NCBI RefSeq assembly: GCF_018860365.1
Contig: NZ_JAHKPO010000018.1
Coordinates: 343,835-407,834 of the forward strand
Direction: 5' to 3'
Source of the DNA: Arenibacter algicola
GTDB taxonomy: Bacteria > Bacteroidota > Bacteroidia > Flavobacteriales > Flavobacteriaceae
Length of the DNA stretch: 64,000 bases
How positions within the stretch are numbered: the stretch's first letter is position 1; each line of letters opens with the position of its first letter. The notes under the pieces were generated by a model. That model was not told where the DNA came from. It saw nothing but the letters and a program-made list of their open reading frames with translations, and made no database searches. Position numbers and translations under genes: made by a program. Positions 41,239 to 51,068 of this stretch are shown piece by piece.

Positions 41239-42648
41239 TTAAGCACTTTTTGCTAATTCAGGTTTTGAAATATTTAAAGGCAATGTAAATTTAAAATTAC
41301 TTCCTTTTCCTAATTCACTTTCAACCCAAAGATGCCCACCCAATTTTTCCACAAATTCCTTGCAAAGGACCAAGCCCAGACCGGAACCATTTTCGTTGGC
41401 CGTGCCCGGCAAGGTAACATTGGTGGTTAGGTCAAAAATTTTACGAATGGTATCCTCTGTCATACCAACGCCATTGTCGTTAATAGAAATTTCAACCCGG
41501 TGCTCATCAGTAGTAGTTACCAATTCTATATGTCCTCCAGGATTTGTGAATTTTATGGCGTTCGAAATTAAATTCCTTAAAACAGTTCCTAGAATATTTT
41601 TATCAGTACTTAATTCAATTTCGTCTATAGGAGAAAAATGCAAGGAAATGTTCTTAGCTTTTGCCTGGGACATTTTAAGTTCAATAATATGGTGTATCAC
41701 TTTGGACAGCTTAATTTTTTCCGGGCTGAAACCAAGTTCTCCTGTTTGCGATTTTGCCCAGTTTAATAAATTGTCCAGCAAACTGAGGGTGTTTTTTGCA
41801 GTTGTATTTATTAGATCAACAAACTCTTCAGATTCAGAATTTTCAGTGACAGCTACCTTTTCTGAGAGTAGTTCAGAAAGGCATAATATGTTGTTGAACG
41901 GACTTCTTAAATCGTGCGCTATAATTGAAAACAATTTATTTTGGGTTTGGTTCAACGCTTCCAGTTTATGTTTATCCTGTTCAATGATTTTATTTTTTCG
42001 AAGTATTGTTTTTTGATCTACTTCTTTTAAAAGCATTATGTAACCTATACTAATAGCACTAATTACAAGAACAGAAATTATTAGAAACCAGTTATTGAAA
42101 GTAGAATTCTGGAGGAAAACATAAGACTCTCCCAATTGGTATATATTAACCGCTCGAAAGAGTTGGAATATGGAATACAATAGTAGTACCCCACTTAATA
42201 TGATGGAGAACTTGTATTTATTTTTATTGAAAAATAGATAATAAGCACCTATAGCATAGAAAATAGAGCAGGACGTTATGCGTATAATACTAAGAATGAC
42301 GTTGTTTTCTTCAGCAAACAAAATGGCGGAGTAAAATATAAAAGCAAAACCCGCGAAAATCCATAACAGTTTTTTTCGCATTTTACCATCAAAAGAGATA
42401 AGGCCAAATGATGTAAAGGCAAAACAGGAAATCATAAGGAAATTATTAATGCGCAAAGCAAATAAAGGAGCTAATAACTCCCTATTGGCATACATAAGAA
42501 TAGCACTGGTTTGAAACATAATACCCAATGCAACCAACAACAAATACCATTGTTTGTGTTGATAAAAATATTGATAGATGAACAGTGCAATTATAAATAA
42601 ATTATTCAGGGCTAAAAAAAACAATATCGAGGGATAATCTAAGGTCAT
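41239..42648 (-). CDS. Membrane sensor histidine kinase
   Basis: A 469-residue kinase. The first 208 residues hold about seven transmembrane helices without a large periplasmic loop, so the signal is sensed in or near the membrane. A short coiled coil (210-240) leads to the HisKA domain with the phosphorylated His in SIIAHDLRSPFNN (His245). The ATP-binding domain shows N (NLISNAIKFTNPGG), G1 (INDNGVGM) and G2 (ENGSGLGLVLCKEF) boxes. No response regulator is encoded nearby, so it is an orphan. It is convergent with the metallothionein-like gene and divergent from the GntR gene. Confidence 0.9.
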   Translation of the reverse strand: MTLDYPSILFFLALNNLFIIALFIYQYFYQHKQWYLLLVALGIMFQTSAILMYANRELLAPLFALRINNFLMISCFAFTSFGLISFDGKMRKKLLWIFAGFAFIFYSAILFAEENNVILSIIRITSCSIFYAIGAYYLFFNKNKYKFSIILSGVLLLYSIFQLFRAVNIYQLGESYVFLQNSTFNNWFLIISVLVISAISIGYIMLLKEVDQKTILRKNKIIEQDKHKLEALNQTQNKLFSIIAHDLRSPFNNILCLSELLSEKVAVTENSESEEFVDLINTTAKNTLSLLDNLLNWAKSQTGELGFSPEKIKLSKVIHHIIELKMSQAKAKNISLHFSPIDEIELSTDKNILGTVLRNLISNAIKFTNPGGHIELVTTTDEHRVEISINDNGVGMTEDTIRKIFDLTTNVTLPGTANENGSGLGLVLCKEFVEKLGGHLWVESELGKGSNFKFTLPLNISKPELAKSA

Positions 42649-42954
42649 TTTTTTTGTTCAATTTATTTTGATAAAGATTAAAAAAAATCGTGCAATAATC
42701 TGTTTTTTTAATGTTTTTTGGAAACTTAAATGGGTTTTTGTTGAAATATAATCATAGTACACTGGGTATAAGTAAGGTAGATGATTTTGGGCTTTACGAT
42801 TGGTTATGAATTCCTGTTCGGTTTATCAAAACTTACTAAATACGGGAATTCCCAGATATTAGTTTGTAATAATTTGTTCCAAAACCTGTGCAGTTTTGTG
42901 TTCTCTTACGACAATATTACCTTAATTCAGTTTACAATAATTTTCAATAAATAT
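42649..42954. other. Divergent intergenic region between the kinase and GntR genes
   Basis: AT-rich, with no gene called. A T-rich run (42706-42720) follows the kinase start. The GntR promoter lies at its right end. Confidence 0.4.
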
Positions 42955-42984
42955 TTTGCCATATTGTGTGTTTTGTTATATTTG
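42955..42984 (+). promoter_or_regulatory. Promoter of the gntR-nanA operon
   Basis: TTTG (42955-42958), an 18-bp spacer and TATATTTG (42977-42984) match the Bacteroidota vegetative promoter. Transcription should start near 42991, 13 bp before the ATG at 43004, so a coding start further upstream is excluded. Confidence 0.65.
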
Positions 42985-43003
42985 TAGGACAAAAGGGATT
43001 TAT

Positions 43004-43726
43004 ATGAGTAATATGGAATCGAAATTTATAGTTACTACCCTCACCGACCAGGTAGAGGCAAAAATCATCGAATATATAAAGGAGAACAAACTAGTTCCAG
43101 GAGATTCCCTTCCGAATGAAAAGGAATTTGTCGAAATGTTTAGTGTGGGGCGTAATGTAGTACGGGAAGCCATGAGTCGCTTAAGAATGTTAGGAATTTT
43201 GGAATCTCGTACAAAAAGAGGAATAATTGTTAAGGAGCCTCCATTACTGAATGGATTTAGAAAAGTCTTGGATCCTCAGCTCCTTAGTGTTCCTACTATA
43301 AAAGAATTAATGGGGATGAGAATAGCCATGGAGGTTGGGATAGCCGAATTTCTATTTACTAATGTTACTGAAAAAGATATTGAAGATTTGGAACAGATTA
43401 TTTCAAGGCAACAGGCCATTGGAATAAACAACTTGTCAATTGAAGATGAAATGCAATTTCATAAGCGAATCTATGAAGTCGCAGGAAACAAATTTATCCT
43501 AAATTTTTATGAGCTGATGCAACCTGTTTTTGTTTTTGCCAAACATAATTATGAAAGTTATTTTGAACCTATAAATAAGAAGCTGCAAGAAAGTGATGAG
43601 CTTGTAACGCATAGTGATTTATTACAGGCAATAAAGGATAATGACAAAAATTTATATCAAGAAAAAATTAGAAAACACTTAAGACCGTATTGGGAGTTCT
43701 TATACAATTTTAATAATAAAAAATGA
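43004..43726 (+). CDS. GntR-family (FadR subfamily) regulator, probable NanR-type repressor
   Basis: A 240-residue regulator from ATG at 43004 (a second ATG lies 9 bp later). The N-terminal winged helix is KLVPGDSLPNEKEFVEMFSV, then GRNVVREAMSRLRMLGILES. The C-terminal FCD domain has the conserved residues of a metal/ligand pocket: FHKRIYEVAGNKFILNFYEL and LVTHSDLLQAIKDND. E. coli NanR, the sialic-acid repressor, is of this subfamily. Its stop overlaps the nanA start (ATGA), so the regulator and lyase form one operon. Control of the downstream sialic-acid genes is inferred from this layout. Confidence 0.88.
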   Translation: MSNMESKFIVTTLTDQVEAKIIEYIKENKLVPGDSLPNEKEFVEMFSVGRNVVREAMSRLRMLGILESRTKRGIIVKEPPLLNGFRKVLDPQLLSVPTIKELMGMRIAMEVGIAEFLFTNVTEKDIEDLEQIISRQQAIGINNLSIEDEMQFHKRIYEVAGNKFILNFYELMQPVFVFAKHNYESYFEPINKKLQESDELVTHSDLLQAIKDNDKNLYQEKIRKHLRPYWEFLYNFNNKK

Positions 43727-44643
43727 CGATAAAGAAAACAAAAGGATTGATTGCCGCTCCATTTACTGGAATGGATTTAAATGGCAAAATTAATGTAAAA
43801 AATGTTTCTTCTTATGCAGACCATTTAAAGAAAATGCAGGTAAAAGGTGTATTTGTTGCCGGCACCACGGGAGAAGGAATGTTGATGACGGACAACGAAA
43901 GGTTGGAGGTAATTGAGGCATGGATTTCTCAAAAATCCGAGGATTTTAGGATTATTGCCCATACTGGGAGCACAAGTATATCCAGTGCCAAATTATTGGC
44001 CTCGGAATCCGCGCGATTGGGAGCTGAGGCAATTGCTATAATGGGGCCTCCGTTTTTGGCCCCAAAGGGAGTGAATGAGTTGGTTGAGTTTAGTAAGGAT
44101 GTGGCACTGTCAGCTCCGGAATTGCCGTTTTATTATTATCATATCCCGGCGCTTTCAGGGGTTGACTTTCCCATGTCTGAATATCTAAATGAAGCAAAAA
44201 GTAAAATACCAAATCTTGCCGGAATCAAATTCACCGATAACAACTTTATGGAAATGTCCAAGTGCATATCTATGGATAATGGAAAATGGGATATTCTCCA
44301 TGGTTATGATGAATTGTTGCTGGCAGGATTATCATTTGGAGCGGTCGGGGCAGTAGGAAGTACTTACAATTTTATGGCGCCTTTGTATTATGGAATCATT
44401 GAGGATTTTATAAATGGCAATATCGAAAAGGCTAGGGAAAAACAAAGGAAATCCATTGAAGTGATCAACATTCTTATCAAGTATAAAGGTGCCCTGGTAT
44501 CTGGAAAAGCAATTATGGGACTCATAGGGATAGATTGTGGATCATGTCGTAAACCATTACAATCCCTTTCTTCTCATGAGATGAAGGCATTTGAAAAAGA
44601 ATTAAAAGATTGTGATTTTTTTGAGATGGTCAATTCTAATTAA
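43723..44643 (+). CDS. nanA: N-acetylneuraminate lyase
   Basis: A 306-residue class I aldolase of the dihydrodipicolinate synthase superfamily that splits sialic acid into pyruvate and N-acetylmannosamine. The substrate-binding loop is GTTGEG (47-52); the catalytic Tyr is in FYYYHIPALSG (Tyr139); the Schiff-base Lys is in LAGIKFTDNN (Lys169). The YYYHIPALSGV block and GYDELLLAGLSFGAVGAVGS resemble animal-type and Bacteroidota neuraminate lyases more than DapA. Its start overlaps the GntR stop by 4 bp, and susC3 follows after the hairpin element. A related 2-keto-sugar-acid lyase activity cannot be excluded. Confidence 0.88.
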   Translation: MTIKKTKGLIAAPFTGMDLNGKINVKNVSSYADHLKKMQVKGVFVAGTTGEGMLMTDNERLEVIEAWISQKSEDFRIIAHTGSTSISSAKLLASESARLGAEAIAIMGPPFLAPKGVNELVEFSKDVALSAPELPFYYYHIPALSGVDFPMSEYLNEAKSKIPNLAGIKFTDNNFMEMSKCISMDNGKWDILHGYDELLLAGLSFGAVGAVGSTYNFMAPLYYGIIEDFINGNIEKAREKQRKSIEVINILIKYKGALVSGKAIMGLIGIDCGSCRKPLQSLSSHEMKAFEKELKDCDFFEMVNSN

Positions 44644-44675
44644 AAAATTAATCAAAAACATTAACCAATTAGACT

Positions 44676-44742
44676 AAAAAGCCCCGCGTGGCAGCGCAGG
44701 GCAAGTAATTAACCCAAAATAAGTATGAATTAATTCAAACAT
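44676..44742 (-). ncRNA. Candidate antisense RNA with intrinsic terminator, upstream of susC3
   Basis: The hairpin arms are 44702-44695 and 44688-44681 with a 6-nt loop, followed on the minus strand by five T (44680-44676). The one plus-strand mismatch is C-A (44685/44698), a G-U pair in minus-strand RNA. TAATTTTG (44752 to 44745) matches TAnnTTTG on the minus strand. It has the same distance to the susC start codon (49 nt) as the elements of loci 1 and 2 (45 and 50 nt). Confidence 0.5.
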
Positions 44743-44751
44743 TTCAAAATT

Positions 44752-47700
44752 ATGAAAAAAATAACTGAATTCTCTTTGAAAGGGAATATTGTTTCTATGC
44801 TTAGAAAAACGATATATTCCTGTTTTCCCTTGATTTTCTTTTTTCTATCGCTTCATAGTACTGAAGCACAGGACCAAATTAATGTAAAGGGAACTGTTTC
44901 GGATAGTCAAAATGTGCCTCTTCCAGGAGTAAGTATTGTGGAAAAGGGAACAACAAATGGTGTTACTACTGATTTTGACGGCGTTTATAGTATTAATGTC
45001 CCCGCCAATGCAATCTTGGTTTATACTTATGTAGGCATGTCTTCCCAAGAAATTGCATTGAATGGACGACAATCTGTCGACGTTCGTTTGGAAGAATCTG
45101 CAGAAAGTCTTGATGAAGTTGTTGTTGTTGGATTTGGTACGCAGTCTAGGTCATTAATGTCCAGTTCGGTATCAAAAATCAAGCAAACAGAAATTCAAAA
45201 TAGCCCAGCTGTTAATCCTGTTCAGCTTCTACAGGGGAAAGTAGCTGGATTGAGCGTAAATGTGGATTCGGGCCAACCAGGTTCCGGAGCAGCCGTTTAT
45301 ATCAGGGGAGGTACTCAAACAGATCCACGTTCTGGTTCGAATGAACCCCTTTATATTATTGATGGTGTTTTTAGGGAAGATTTGAATGGTGTTAGCCCCA
45401 GTGACATCAAATCAATTGAAGTGCTAAAAGATGCAGCCTCTACTGCTATTTACGGTGCACGTGCAGCCAATGGCGTTATACTCGTAACAACAGTTACTGG
45501 TAAGGGGTCCGGTAAAGGAAGCATTAACATTCGTTATTCAACAGGAGTTGACCAACAGGCTAAAGATTATAATTGGACCAGCGTGGAGGATTATCTTAGG
45601 GTGTCCAGAATAGCTGCACAAAAAGGGGTGAGTCTTAATAGTCCTGGAGCCCGACTTACAAATGCTAATTTTGGATATTCCGTTCAAGAACTATCGGAAA
45701 AAGGGGAATTTGGATTTGAGCGTATTGCATTGACCTATTTGGATGAATTAACTTCTTTAGAAGGTCAGGCTTATGTCGATGGTTTGTTGAACAATGGTTA
45801 TAGAACCATGACGGATCCCGTTACGGGAAGGGAGTTGATATTTATTGATAATAAGCTCAATGAAATAAGGGTCCGATCTGCCATTACACATGATATAAAT
45901 GTAGGAATGTCAGGATCATCAGAAATGGGTAATTATAATATTAGTGCTGGTTATTTGAATCAAGAAGGTGTGGTGATTGGAACGGCTGCAACTAGATTTA
46001 ATACTTTAATGAATGGAACATTTAAAATAAATGATGATCTAAGCGTTAACGGACAATTCACTTATCAATTCAATGATATTGACCAACCTCGAAGTACCAA
46101 CAATACCATTAATAGATCTTCTAGGTTACCCCATACTTATAGGATATGGAATGATGATGGCACCCCAGCATTAGGAGAAACCACTAGTTCACCAAGAAAT
46201 ATTTTTCATGAATTATACTATCAGGATGATGAACGAAAACAGTTTAGGACAAGTAGTAAAATTGGCCTTGATTGGAATATAATAAAAGGTCTTTCCTTTT
46301 TGCCAAGTGCTTCCGTTTATAGGTATGAAAGTAATGGCAACTTTTTTGAGCGGGCATCACCAGAAGTTTCCAATAGGGCAATGTCCAGATTTAACGATAC
46401 ACAAAATCAGGTTATGCTGGATGGTTTATTAAAATATACGAACACTTTTGATGAATCGCATAATTTGGATGTATTGATAGGGACCCAATATGTGAAAAAC
46501 CATTATGAAAGTTTTAGTGGCAGTGGTAGCAATGCCCCAACCGATCTAATTTCCACGTTAAATGCCTCCGAGACAGAAAGAGAAAGGGTTACCTCCGATA
46601 TTTCTACCAACAAATTGATGAGCTTTTTTGGAAAGTTGGATTATAATTTTGCAAGGAAGTATCTTTTGGGTTTCAGTATTAGGCGCGATGGTTCTTCAAG
46701 ATTCTCCGAAAATAATAGATTTGGTATTTTTCCTGCCGTATCCGCGGGCTGGAATTTGCATCATGAGGAATTCTGGAAATCCGATCTAATCAGTAAAGTC
46801 AAATTTAGGGGAAGTTGGGGTAAAGCAGGAAATGACAATTTGGCCCTTTCGGATACTCAAGGTGGGTTTTCGTCTACCTCCTATGCTTTGGGAAGTGCTG
46901 TAAGAATTTCAAAACTGCCAAATTATAATTTAAAGTGGGAAACGACCACCCAAACCAATATAGGATTGGACTTAGGTATAGCTAATGACCGCTTCAATAT
47001 TCTGTTTGATTATTATAATAAAGTAACCTCAGACAGACTTTTGAATATGCCGCTTCCAGCACAAACAGGATTTAGTAGTATCAGAAGTAATTTTGGATCC
47101 TTAACCAACCAAGGGGTGGAAATGGAGCTCAGTGGGACCCTTATTGCAAAAGAGAATTTTTCATGGAATTTGGCAGCAAATTTAGCATATAATAAGAGCG
47201 AAGTTACTGAGTTGCCAGATAATGAGTTCGACAAAAACCGAAGTGGTGGTCTAATAATTTGGGATGAAAATGGTAACGAAACGCGGGTTGGTGGCCTTGC
47301 AGAGGGAGAAAGGCCCAACGGAGTATGGGCCTATGAGATGATTGGAGTTTACGCAACGGATGAAGAAGCGGCAAATGCACCTGATGACCAAGGAATGTCC
47401 GGGTATTACAGATCACAATATGGTGGAGCAAAGAAGGGTGGCGATGCTATTTGGAAAGATGTAAATGGAGACAACATTATAGATTCTAGGGATCAGGTAT
47501 TTATGGGCTATATCGATCCAAATTTTCGTGGAGGCATGGTGAATACAATTTCTTTTAAAGGGCTTTCACTGCGATTGGTACAGGATTGGGCGACCGGTCA
47601 TGTAATATGGAATAATTTTAGAGCAAGATCAAACGCAAATTCGAGGAATAATGTGGTAACTAATACAGATGTTTTAAGTGATGCCATGTGGAAAGAACAA

Positions 47701-48018
47701 GGAGATATTGCTACTTTACCTAGATATGATAACGCATCCGGTGCTGATAATGGACCGAGAAATCATCATAGACAATCCAATATATACACGAAAAAAGGAG
47801 ATTATTTATCCTTTAGGGAGGTATCCCTTAGCTATTTATTCCCTCAAGATATTAGTGGAAAATTGGGAATGAGTAATACAAGTCTTGGATTGGAATTTTA
47901 CAATTTAGGCTACATAACCCAGTATGATGGGTTAACACCGGAACAATTTGATGGCACCGATGAAGGTATATACCCTAGGCCATTTCAGATAAGACTTAGG
48001 TTAACCGCTTCTTTTTAA
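44752..48018 (+). CDS. SusC-family TonB-dependent transporter without STN domain (SusC3, NanO-like)
   Basis: A 1088-residue transporter. The signal sequence is at about 18-40 (ending STEAQD), directly followed by the carboxypeptidase-regulatory-like domain (about 43-115, VKGTVSDSQNVPLPGVSIVE), the TonB-box region LDEVVVVGFGTQSRS, the plug (VYIRGGTQ, LYIIDGVFRED, LKDAASTAIYGARAANGV) and the barrel ending in QIRLRLTASF. It lacks the STN domain of SusC1 and SusC2, in keeping with control by a GntR protein instead of sigma/FecR. The position after nanA and before a sialidase suggests uptake of sialic acid or sialo-oligosaccharides, as for NanO of Tannerella and Bacteroides. Confidence 0.95.
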   Translation: MKKITEFSLKGNIVSMLRKTIYSCFPLIFFFLSLHSTEAQDQINVKGTVSDSQNVPLPGVSIVEKGTTNGVTTDFDGVYSINVPANAILVYTYVGMSSQEIALNGRQSVDVRLEESAESLDEVVVVGFGTQSRSLMSSSVSKIKQTEIQNSPAVNPVQLLQGKVAGLSVNVDSGQPGSGAAVYIRGGTQTDPRSGSNEPLYIIDGVFREDLNGVSPSDIKSIEVLKDAASTAIYGARAANGVILVTTVTGKGSGKGSINIRYSTGVDQQAKDYNWTSVEDYLRVSRIAAQKGVSLNSPGARLTNANFGYSVQELSEKGEFGFERIALTYLDELTSLEGQAYVDGLLNNGYRTMTDPVTGRELIFIDNKLNEIRVRSAITHDINVGMSGSSEMGNYNISAGYLNQEGVVIGTAATRFNTLMNGTFKINDDLSVNGQFTYQFNDIDQPRSTNNTINRSSRLPHTYRIWNDDGTPALGETTSSPRNIFHELYYQDDERKQFRTSSKIGLDWNIIKGLSFLPSASVYRYESNGNFFERASPEVSNRAMSRFNDTQNQVMLDGLLKYTNTFDESHNLDVLIGTQYVKNHYESFSGSGSNAPTDLISTLNASETERERVTSDISTNKLMSFFGKLDYNFARKYLLGFSIRRDGSSRFSENNRFGIFPAVSAGWNLHHEEFWKSDLISKVKFRGSWGKAGNDNLALSDTQGGFSSTSYALGSAVRISKLPNYNLKWETTTQTNIGLDLGIANDRFNILFDYYNKVTSDRLLNMPLPAQTGFSSIRSNFGSLTNQGVEMELSGTLIAKENFSWNLAANLAYNKSEVTELPDNEFDKNRSGGLIIWDENGNETRVGGLAEGERPNGVWAYEMIGVYATDEEAANAPDDQGMSGYYRSQYGGAKKGGDAIWKDVNGDNIIDSRDQVFMGYIDPNFRGGMVNTISFKGLSLRLVQDWATGHVIWNNFRARSNANSRNNVVTNTDVLSDAMWKEQGDIATLPRYDNASGADNGPRNHHRQSNIYTKKGDYLSFREVSLSYLFPQDISGKLGMSNTSLGLEFYNLGYITQYDGLTPEQFDGTDEGIYPRPFQIRLRLTASF

Positions 48019-48043
48019 GTAAAACAAAAATTAAATTTTGATT

Positions 48044-49489
48044 ATGAAACAATTATATAAAATTTTTATGTTTCCTATTTTCCTTGGCCTTGTATTTGGT
48101 CTTACAGGATGTGAGGATGTTTTGGACACAGAAGTACCTTCCGATATTGTATTTGGGAATTTTCCTGCCAACGGACAAGAGGCCCAAGCTTTATTACAAG
48201 GAATTTACAGGGATTTAAAGGACGATTACAATAGCACTTATTATCATGAAGATAGAGGGGAAGGCTTTGATGTTGGTGTGATTGGTACCGTTTCCAATGC
48301 TTGGAGTCAAAATATTACTTCTACAAACGGAACCTCTTGGACCGGTTACTATGGGGCCTTGAATAATATCAATTTCTTATTATCGGTAGCAGATGACCTT
48401 TCTTTTTCAAATGAAGACGATAGGGATAAATTAAAAGCTGAAGCCTTATTTTTAAGGGCGACATATTATTTTTATATGGCCAGAATTTGGGGTGATGTCC
48501 CTCTGCTTACTGAGCCTGTTTTGTCCCCCGATGCCGAGGTGATCGGAAGAACACCTGTTGCACAGGTATTTGTCCAGATAAATGCAGATATTTCCGATGC
48601 CATATCACTCTTTCCCAACGATGGATTTAAAGATAAAAACTTTGCATCCAAACCAGCGGCATATGCCCTACTGGCGGATGTGAAAATGTGGACGGGAAAA
48701 GTTTTGGGAGGTGGTGTCCCTGATTATGATGCAGCTTTGGCGGCTATACAAAAAATTCAAGACCAAGGGGTAACGTTGTTGGATTCTTTCGAGGATGTTT
48801 TTGATACTAAAAAGAACGATGAAATAATTTTCTCAATTTTCAATCATCGTGATGAGGTCAATAATCATTATGCCAGTACCTTATCGGTAAGGGATGTTAA
48901 TTATGATCCTGTAGCCAGTCCCGATATTCCTGGTAGCAGTGCTAATGTTAGGCACAATTATTCACCCAGTGAGAGAACAAGGAATCTGTTTAGTAGTATT
49001 ACGGATGTAAGAGCGGATAGAACCTTTCTGCCATTTTATTTGGAAGTTGATGGACCAATAATTTCTTATTCTCAAACTAGGTATTATGGAGAGATTATTG
49101 ACGGGGTTCGTTTGTTTACAAATGATTTTATCATATACAGATGGGCCGATATGTTATTGTTGCGTGCCGAAGCCTATGCCGCAAAAAACGATTTGGAAAA
49201 TGCGGTTATCGCATTGGATTTAGTTCGGAATAGGGCTAATACCGATGATTATTCTGGTTTAATGGACCAAACCTCCATAAATCTTGAAATATTAGCAGAA
49301 AGAGGTAGGGAACTTTTTTTGGAACCAAAAAGATGGTGGGACCTCAGAAGATTCCATGCAGACGGCACCATTGACGTATATAATTTTGTGCCCAATTTAC
49401 AAGGTCAGACAACTCCACTTTATTGGTCAGTTAGTCAATCAGTTATGGCTGAGAATGCTTTAATAGAACAAACTGAAGGTTATGAATAA
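48044..49489 (+). CDS. SusD/RagB-family lipoprotein (SusD3, NanU-like)
   Basis: A 481-residue lipoprotein from ATG at 48044; the frame also has a TTG 6 bp upstream. Lipobox LTGC, Cys23 from this start. Family blocks: CEDVLDTEVPSDIVFGNFPA; KAEALFLRATYYFYMARIWG; KPAAYALLADVKMWTGKVLG; IYRWADMLLLRAEAYAA; and ERGRELFLEPKRWWDLRRFH. The ending AENALIEQTEGYE fits. It forms the lid of SusC3 and probably binds sialic acid-containing ligands. Its last 8 bp overlap the start of the next gene. Confidence 0.93.
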   Translation: MKQLYKIFMFPIFLGLVFGLTGCEDVLDTEVPSDIVFGNFPANGQEAQALLQGIYRDLKDDYNSTYYHEDRGEGFDVGVIGTVSNAWSQNITSTNGTSWTGYYGALNNINFLLSVADDLSFSNEDDRDKLKAEALFLRATYYFYMARIWGDVPLLTEPVLSPDAEVIGRTPVAQVFVQINADISDAISLFPNDGFKDKNFASKPAAYALLADVKMWTGKVLGGGVPDYDAALAAIQKIQDQGVTLLDSFEDVFDTKKNDEIIFSIFNHRDEVNNHYASTLSVRDVNYDPVASPDIPGSSANVRHNYSPSERTRNLFSSITDVRADRTFLPFYLEVDGPIISYSQTRYYGEIIDGVRLFTNDFIIYRWADMLLLRAEAYAAKNDLENAVIALDLVRNRANTDDYSGLMDQTSINLEILAERGRELFLEPKRWWDLRRFHADGTIDVYNFVPNLQGQTTPLYWSVSQSVMAENALIEQTEGYE

Positions 49490-50744
49490 TTATATTTTCC
49501 TTCCAATATTCTCTAAAATGTTTAAGACTATGAATTGTTGTATAAATTCAGAAAGAATAAAAAAAATTCTAATGTTTGTCTCTTTAGCTTTTTTGGTAAC
49601 CACAAGTGGATTTTCACAAGTGTTTGGCAAACTGGGATTTGATTTACCCATAATCGATTTGGATGGAGAAGAGGACATCCAAATTGTCATAGATAAGGAA
49701 AAAGACCAATATCTTGGACATCCAACAACAGTGCTATTAGAAGATGGTAAAACCATTATCTGCGTTTACCCCAAAGGTCATGGCAAAGGTGGGATAGTGA
49801 TGAAAAAATCTATTGACGGTGGCAAAACATGGTCTGATCGTTTAAAGACACCTGAAAGCTGGGCAACTAGCAAGGAAGTTCCTACAATTTATCCAACAAC
49901 TGACGCTAAAGGAATAGATAGGTTAATTATGTTCAGTGGAGCGCAACATCGTTTTCAGGAAGTCATAAGAATGGCCGTATCAGAGGATCAAGGAGAAACT
50001 TGGAGCGAATTGAAAGGGATTGGAGATTACACAGGAATCGTGGCTATGGCGGATTGTATACCTTTAAAAAATGCTGGACATTATTTGGCTACCTTCCATA
50101 CCCAGGGTCCAGAAAAAACCATGATTTTATACCAAGTAGAAAGTTTGGACGGGGGACTCTCTTGGGGTGAACCGAAGGAATTGTATAGGGCTAGCAGCCA
50201 CCATTTATGCGAGGCAGGCCTAATATACAGTCCAGACAAGAGTGAAATAGCAATGTTATTAAGGGAGAATGCCAGAAATTATAACAGTCAGATTATGTTT
50301 AGTTCCGATGAAGGTAAGACCTGGAGCAAACCCAAACCTATGCCTGGATCTCTTAACGGTGACAGGCACCAAGGAATATATATGCCTGATGGAAGATTGT
50401 TGATACAGTTTAGAGATAATACCCCTCGTAATAGACCTGGTAATGTGATGAGTCCCACAGAAGGTGATTGGGTTGGATGGGTTGGCAGCTGGGATGATTT
50501 GAAAAATGGTTATGAAGGCCAATTTCGAATTCGGTTTAAGGATAACACGAAAGATTGGGATTCCACTTACCCAGCAGCAGAACTATTACCTGACGGTACT
50601 CTGTTATGTACCACTTATGGGCATTGGGATGAGGGTGAACAACCCTATATACTATCCTTTAGGTTCAAAACTGACCTATTGAACAATAAACTAACGGAGC
50701 AAAGGAAGAAGGCACTTGAAAAAATCCAAAATATTATGGAATAG
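49482..50744 (+). CDS. Asp-box (BNR) beta-propeller protein, sialidase-like, secreted
   Basis: A 420-residue protein. The first ATG overlaps the susD3 stop by 8 bp; ATGs at 49518 and 49530 would give a more typical signal peptide (hydrophobic core ILMFVSLAFLVTTSGFSQ). Four Asp boxes, SIDGGKTW, SEDQGETW, SLDGGLSW and SSDEGKTW, mark a six-bladed propeller. Other conserved points are HPTTVLLEDGKTIICVYPKG and QGIYMPDGRLLIQFRD. No classic FRIP motif is seen, so it may not be a standard GH33 sialidase; propeller glycosidases of other families or a sialate-binding role are possible. Confidence 0.75.
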   Translation: MNNYIFLPIFSKMFKTMNCCINSERIKKILMFVSLAFLVTTSGFSQVFGKLGFDLPIIDLDGEEDIQIVIDKEKDQYLGHPTTVLLEDGKTIICVYPKGHGKGGIVMKKSIDGGKTWSDRLKTPESWATSKEVPTIYPTTDAKGIDRLIMFSGAQHRFQEVIRMAVSEDQGETWSELKGIGDYTGIVAMADCIPLKNAGHYLATFHTQGPEKTMILYQVESLDGGLSWGEPKELYRASSHHLCEAGLIYSPDKSEIAMLLRENARNYNSQIMFSSDEGKTWSKPKPMPGSLNGDRHQGIYMPDGRLLIQFRDNTPRNRPGNVMSPTEGDWVGWVGSWDDLKNGYEGQFRIRFKDNTKDWDSTYPAAELLPDGTLLCTTYGHWDEGEQPYILSFRFKTDLLNNKLTEQRKKALEKIQNIME

Positions 50745-51068
50745 ACCAGATTTCGCTTTTAGGAGCTGGAGACGTAATCAAAATATTAGAATAGCGCGCC
50801 AAGTTTTGTAGGAAATATGAACATCTTACAGGTAATTCGAGTGATTTTGGTAATTATAGATTTGAGGTTTCAGAACTGAATTAAACAATTTGAGTTGAGT
50901 TAGGTTAGTTTGTTATATTGAAGCAGAGGGCAACCTTTGCTTCAATACTCATTAACTGGACTTATTGTTTCAAAGTTTTCTATTGGACACCTTTATTTAA
51001 TCGAGGATGAACTAGTCGCCATGAATAGGCATTTCTTCATGAATTTATTAGTTGTGCAAATATTACCA
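50745..51068. other. Intergenic region before the sulfatase
   Basis: 324 bp. Open reading from a TTG at 50937 leads into the sulfatase frame, but no signal peptide fits that start. No hairpin or clear promoter was found. Confidence 0.5.

Noticed and set aside
41360..42016. 218-codon open frame antisense to the histidine kinase
   Set aside because: Mirror of a well-supported kinase gene, with odd composition and no domain.
42956..43003. Upstream extension of the GntR gene
   Set aside because: It overlaps the promoter TTTG-N18-TATATTTG; the family N-terminus fits the ATG at 43004.
50745..50812. Frame after the propeller gene reading LLGAGDVIKILE then stop, reminiscent of a MurC C-terminus
   Set aside because: Only about 12 residues, with no further similarity upstream in a consistent frame; likely chance.
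50937..51068. TTG-initiated extension of the second sulfatase
   Set aside because: Would bury the lipoprotein signal in the middle of the protein; ATG at 51069 gives a normal signal.
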